From assembly GCA_021613535.1 (NCBI GenBank), contig CP075497.1, positions 9,610,001-9,674,000 of the forward strand: DNA of 64,000 bases. Reading direction: 5' to 3'. This stretch comes from Adineta vaga (Eukaryota > Rotifera). Positions 60,491 through 64,000 of the stretch are shown here, one piece after another (the first letter of the stretch is position 1; every line of letters starts with the position of its first letter). Made by a program: the position numbers and the translations under genes. The notes beneath the pieces were generated by a model, which saw nothing but the letters and a program-made list of their open reading frames with translations, had not been told where the DNA came from and searched no databases.

Positions 60491-61125
60491 TGCCTGTTTC
60501 AACAGTATAGACATTATTTGTTGTACTAATCTCATCATATTCTAGATGACTAATTATTCTTTGTTTAGGTACATAAATCATTCATAGCGTTACTTCAAAT
60601 GATATATGTAGAAGCTAACTTACCTTAAAGGTGAGGGTGATAATGGCAAGAGTTGAATATACGTGACGCGAAGTGTGCTAAATATCTAGGCTAGTTGGAT
60701 TAGTTAAAAATTGACTATTTGCATTGAGAATATGAATAGTTATAATTATTTTCTTGTTTCTGTTCATGAATAGATAAAATTCACTTAAAATGTGGAATTG
60801 ACTGTTCTCGACATCATTCACTCTGACTATGAAATGAAAATAGTTCATTTAATACTTGAATTCAAGTTTGACACTACGAGGAATAGTTAGACCATGCGAA
60901 AATATTCATATATGATTTTTATAAAAGAATAATTCAATTATTGCAACAGAACTTTAAAAAAACCTAGTTATATCAGTATGATTTTGTAAAAGACATATTA
61001 CACAAGACACAGTTTATTCTTGAAATACTTGAGAACATGTGTACAGTTAAGAATAAGAACAGAATACTTCAACGCTATTCAACCGTGACACATGTGTATT
61101 ATATACATCTAACCAACGTAATAAA
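60491..61125. other. Intergenic
   Basis: AT-rich sequence upstream of the second MFSD5-like gene. No gene or repeat seen. Confidence 0.45.
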
Positions 61126-63041
61126 ATGCATATGATAATGATAAATGATGGTCATGAGAAACCGGCAATGTCGTCGCCGTTTTCTCGAAAACTTCAGTCA
61201 AATTTTCTGATAGGATATCTTCTTCTTTCGAGTAAATATTTTAAAATTTTAATCGATTGTTCTCCGATATTTTATTTCTATTTCAATGCAATAGTCGGAG
61301 GATATCTACCAAGTGCTTATATTTATATCCTTTTCAATAGTTATAACATTAATCATTCGACTATTGAACATTTCTTTATTTATTGTTTTATTGCATCGCT
61401 CTTCTGTGGAACATTTATTGCTTCACTTGCTGATCATTGGTAAGTATAAATATTGGTCGATCTAAAAATAACTTCGATAGAAAAGAAAACCGTTTTTACT
61501 TTTCTTTTGCAGTGGGCGTCGTAATGCATGCCTTCTATGTAGTGTCGTCTATGGATTGTATCATGCATCATGTGTAAGAAGAAAAAAAACTAGATGAATA
61601 TTCGCGAGAGATATTAATGTAAAGATTCTATTTAGAATTTTTCTGATGAATTCATTTTAATTATTGGTCATATCTGTCGGGGAATAGGCGATGCACTTTA
61701 TTCAACAGCATTTGAAGCATGGTTAATGCAAGAACATGAACAAGTTTGTTGAAATTATCATTTATATATATATATGATAGATTTTTTGCATTACCATAGC
61801 ATGATTTAGATACTCGTGTGTTGGAACGTATTTTGTACAATTCGAGTATATTTTATTATTTGTTTATTGAATATTGAGTATTTATTTTTATATTTTAGAT
61901 GTTTATTTGAATATTGTAACTATAGGAACAGGTCTTGTGGCACAAATTCTTTCTCAATTTTATGGTCATATGTAAGAATCGAACTGCTTTTTATCTCTCT
62001 CTATGCACGTGTACTAATAATCGATTATTTGATGAATTTAGTGCTCCATTTAATGTCGGTATTGGCTTTTTTGTTTTGGCATTTTTATTCATTCTCATTA
62101 AATGGCCAGAAAATTATGGAAGAAAAAGAATCTTTATAAACACTGCTCATGTTCCAGCAATGAGGCTACTTCGTGCTAGTTAGTCTATCTACTTATATAA
62201 TAATCATCCTTCAATCTATTTTTAGATCCTCGAATTATTCTATGTGGTTTAAGTAATGCATTATTTCGTGCATCTTTTTATATTTGGTTAATTGAATGGA
62301 CACCTACATTACAAGCAGCAACAAATAAAACATTTGCTGAACCATTACCATTAGGTTTTCTATATTCAATTTATTTAGTAAGTAGTAATATGGATTATGA
62401 AATCGATGAGCATTCCTTTCTGACTATTAGCTATGTCGTCTATTGGGTTCGTTTGCTTTCGGTTCACTTATCAAACGATTTCGCGTACAAACATTTATGA
62501 TGTATGTTAAAATAGAAAAGAAACACTGTTATGATAGTCATCTTATTAATATTTGTAGAGTTATTTTTCTTCTTGCCGCTATTGGATTGAGTGCACCAAT
62601 TCTAACTCCGAATGTAAATGTTTGAAATTGACTTATAAAATTCGTTGGTTTCTTTTTAATTTTTTTAGGATCAATGGATTATTTTATTAGGTTTTCTTCT
62701 ATTTCAAATTTGTGAAGGTATCTTTGTACCATCGATTGCTTTGTTAAGAAGCGAATATATTCCAAATGAATGTAAGCAATGAATTCTGTTCAGAAATTTC
62801 TCTTCATTCAGTTCTTAGTACGAACTACATTGATGAATTATTTACGTGTACCTCAACTTATTCTCATGCTTATTATTTTACTCGGCGTAAGTATTAATAA
62901 CTAACAATAAAATGAATGAAATTTTCTATATGTTTCAATTGAAATTTCTTCTAGCACTTTCCATTATCTGTCGTATTTACATCTTGTGCATATATGTTAC
63001 TAATGGCAATGTTTATCATGATGATATTAAGAAAGTTTTAG
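61126..63041 (+). CDS. Second MFSD5-like transporter, diverged paralogue
   Basis: About eleven exons splice into a continuous frame from ATG 61126 to TAG 63039-63041, with no break found. Landmarks: Y-I-Y-I-L-F near the first helices, A-S-L-A-D-H-C-G-R-R-N rebuilt across the first intron, G-H-I-C-R-G-I-G-D-A-L-Y-S-T-A-F-E-A-W, W-P-E-N-Y-G, helix 7 R-A-S-F-Y-I-W-L-I-E-W-T-P-T-L, and S-E-Y-I-P-N-E..N-Y-L-R-V-P. It therefore belongs with MFSD5, but the first helix region is shorter and reworked (the D-W-L-Q motif of the family reads G-G-Y-L-P) and there is almost no C-terminal tail. Molybdate transport is possible, but the lost motif makes a changed substrate likely enough to keep open. Confidence 0.87.
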
Positions 63042-63471
63042 ATTATATGTAGATTGATGAAATAAAAATAAAGAAAGTTGACAATTTAATTGTTATAAAT
63101 TTGATCAATTCAATAAAATGTTGATATATTATACAATCAATGTAGTTTTGAATAGAAGAAAGAAATCGATTATAATATTTCTTCTTTTCTTTTTAATATT
63201 CAGACGAAAGAGCAATGATAAATGATGAGTTATAACATGTACATTGAGTATCTTATTAACAGTTGTTTTTAAAATCATATATTGGAGTAAAAACTTCAAA
63301 ATTCATTATTTGACTTTCTTTTTATTTAAAAACAATGTTTTCAACTATTAACATCTAATATATTTATATTTGGTATAAAAATTATAATATAAAGATTTCC
63401 ATATAAAGAGTTACTTTTGTTCGAAAACAAAAACAGTTATTTAAAATACTATATTATTGTCGGAATATTTT
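63042..63471. other. Convergent 3' flanks
   Basis: AATAAA near 63059-63072 serves the MFSD5 paralogue. AT-rich, nothing else seen. Confidence 0.5.
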
Positions 63472-63980
63472 TTAATAACGATATGGTGAGATAACTAATG
63501 ATTCACCGTGCAATTGATATCGATCAGCATGTTTAATTACATCTGCTGCTTCTTGTTCGGTATTGAAAAGCAGAAAAGCAAATCTATGAAAAGAAAACAT
63601 TTGACATTTAAAATCCAATTGAAATATTCAAACATGAGAACTATCAAATCGATAAGAACAATGTTTTATCTTACCCTGTCAAAACTTTAAATGCATTCGT
63701 TGGTTTTACTGATCCGGCTGAGCGAGAAATGACACGTGCGGGACTATATTTACTTATTTGACAACCAACGAATAAGTACTTTAAATCAAATTCATCAATA
63801 TTAGGGGGTATACGAGTCACAACAACCTTTCTGCAACGGATATCAGCATCTGTAGTGGAGAAAAATGAACGATTATTGGCAAATTCGACTCGGCAGTTAG
63901 GTCCAAGTAATAGTCGATTTATGGGTCGATAAAGATTTCGTTTAGCTTGTGAACATGTACGATGTAAAACAAAAGCATAT
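63472..63980 (-). CDS. RRM RNA-binding protein, C-terminal part (5' end outside window)
   Basis: Two exons are visible: 63675-63980 and 63472-63583, ending TAA at 63472-63474; the gene continues beyond the right edge. The translation contains Y-A-F-V-L-H (RNP1-like), L-L-L-G-P-N-C-R-V-E-F-A-N, then a second domain starting K-V-V-V-T-R-I-P-P-N-I (RNP2-like) and closing with G-F-A-F-L-L-F-N-T (RNP1-like, rebuilt across the intron) and L-V-I-S-P-Y-R-Y at the C-terminus. This is two adjacent RRM units. Which RRM family cannot be told from this part. Confidence 0.75.
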
Positions 63981-64000
63981 CTAAAAAGAAATGATGAGAA

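Overview
The window is nuclear DNA of a small-genome animal, most likely a bdelloid rotifer (Adineta/Rotaria-like). It is AT-rich and gene-dense. Most genes carry many GT-AG introns of about 50-65 bp and encode animal orthologues: GPR89, Slit, ABCF1, TRIM37, CKS, GPAT3/4, MFSD5, an LRP12-like receptor, UBLCP1 and a front-end desaturase. Among them sit intronless or patchily distributed genes (arginine deiminase, FkbM methyltransferase, FMO, DUF2804, a 908-aa membrane protein) of the kind bdelloids often carry. Several ATGs directly follow splice-acceptor-like tracts, which fits the spliced-leader trans-splicing known in bdelloids. The organism call is inference; no marker gene proves it.

Layout, left to right. 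1-1660 (+): C-terminal part of GPR89/GPHR. 2268-5336 (+): tandem pair of secreted proteins with a new-looking 8-Cys domain fused to a Hedgehog-type (Hog) self-processing domain; the Hog halves are nearly identical and the Cys domains are not. 6228-7218 (-): FkbM methyltransferase with a frameshift. 8421-11147 (+): intronless 908-aa membrane protein. 11692-22443 (-): complete Slit. 24906-28507 (+): ABCF1. 28759-29322 (-): EXPERA-family membrane protein. 29931-33159 (-): TRIM37. 34975-36273 (+): arginine deiminase. 36797-38073 (-): DUF2804 protein, frameshifted. 38816-40194 (-): two tandem CKS genes. 40363-41992 (-): GPAT3/4, frameshifted inside its catalytic motif. 42502-44613 (-): MFSD5. 46064-49169 (-): LRP12-like receptor. 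49934-52263 (+): FMO and SDR genes only 25 bp apart, a probable trans-spliced operon. 54726-56765 (+): cytochrome-b5 front-end desaturase, followed by UBLCP1 (56889-57964). 57984-58576 (-): small protein with a domain I recall as common in bdelloids. 59373-60490 (+): decayed F-box pseudogene. 61126-63041 (+): second MFSD5 paralogue. 63472-63980 (-): 3' part of an RRM protein.

The strongest leads are the tandem Hog pair, which looks like a modular ligand/self-processing system with concerted evolution of the processing half, and the FMO-SDR operon. Four otherwise conserved genes (FkbM, ABCF1, DUF2804, GPAT) each need a one-base frame correction; that may be assembly error or real allele decay, and it affects how those entries are read.

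All exon limits were read by eye from GT-AG sites and codon phase, and may be off by a few bases.
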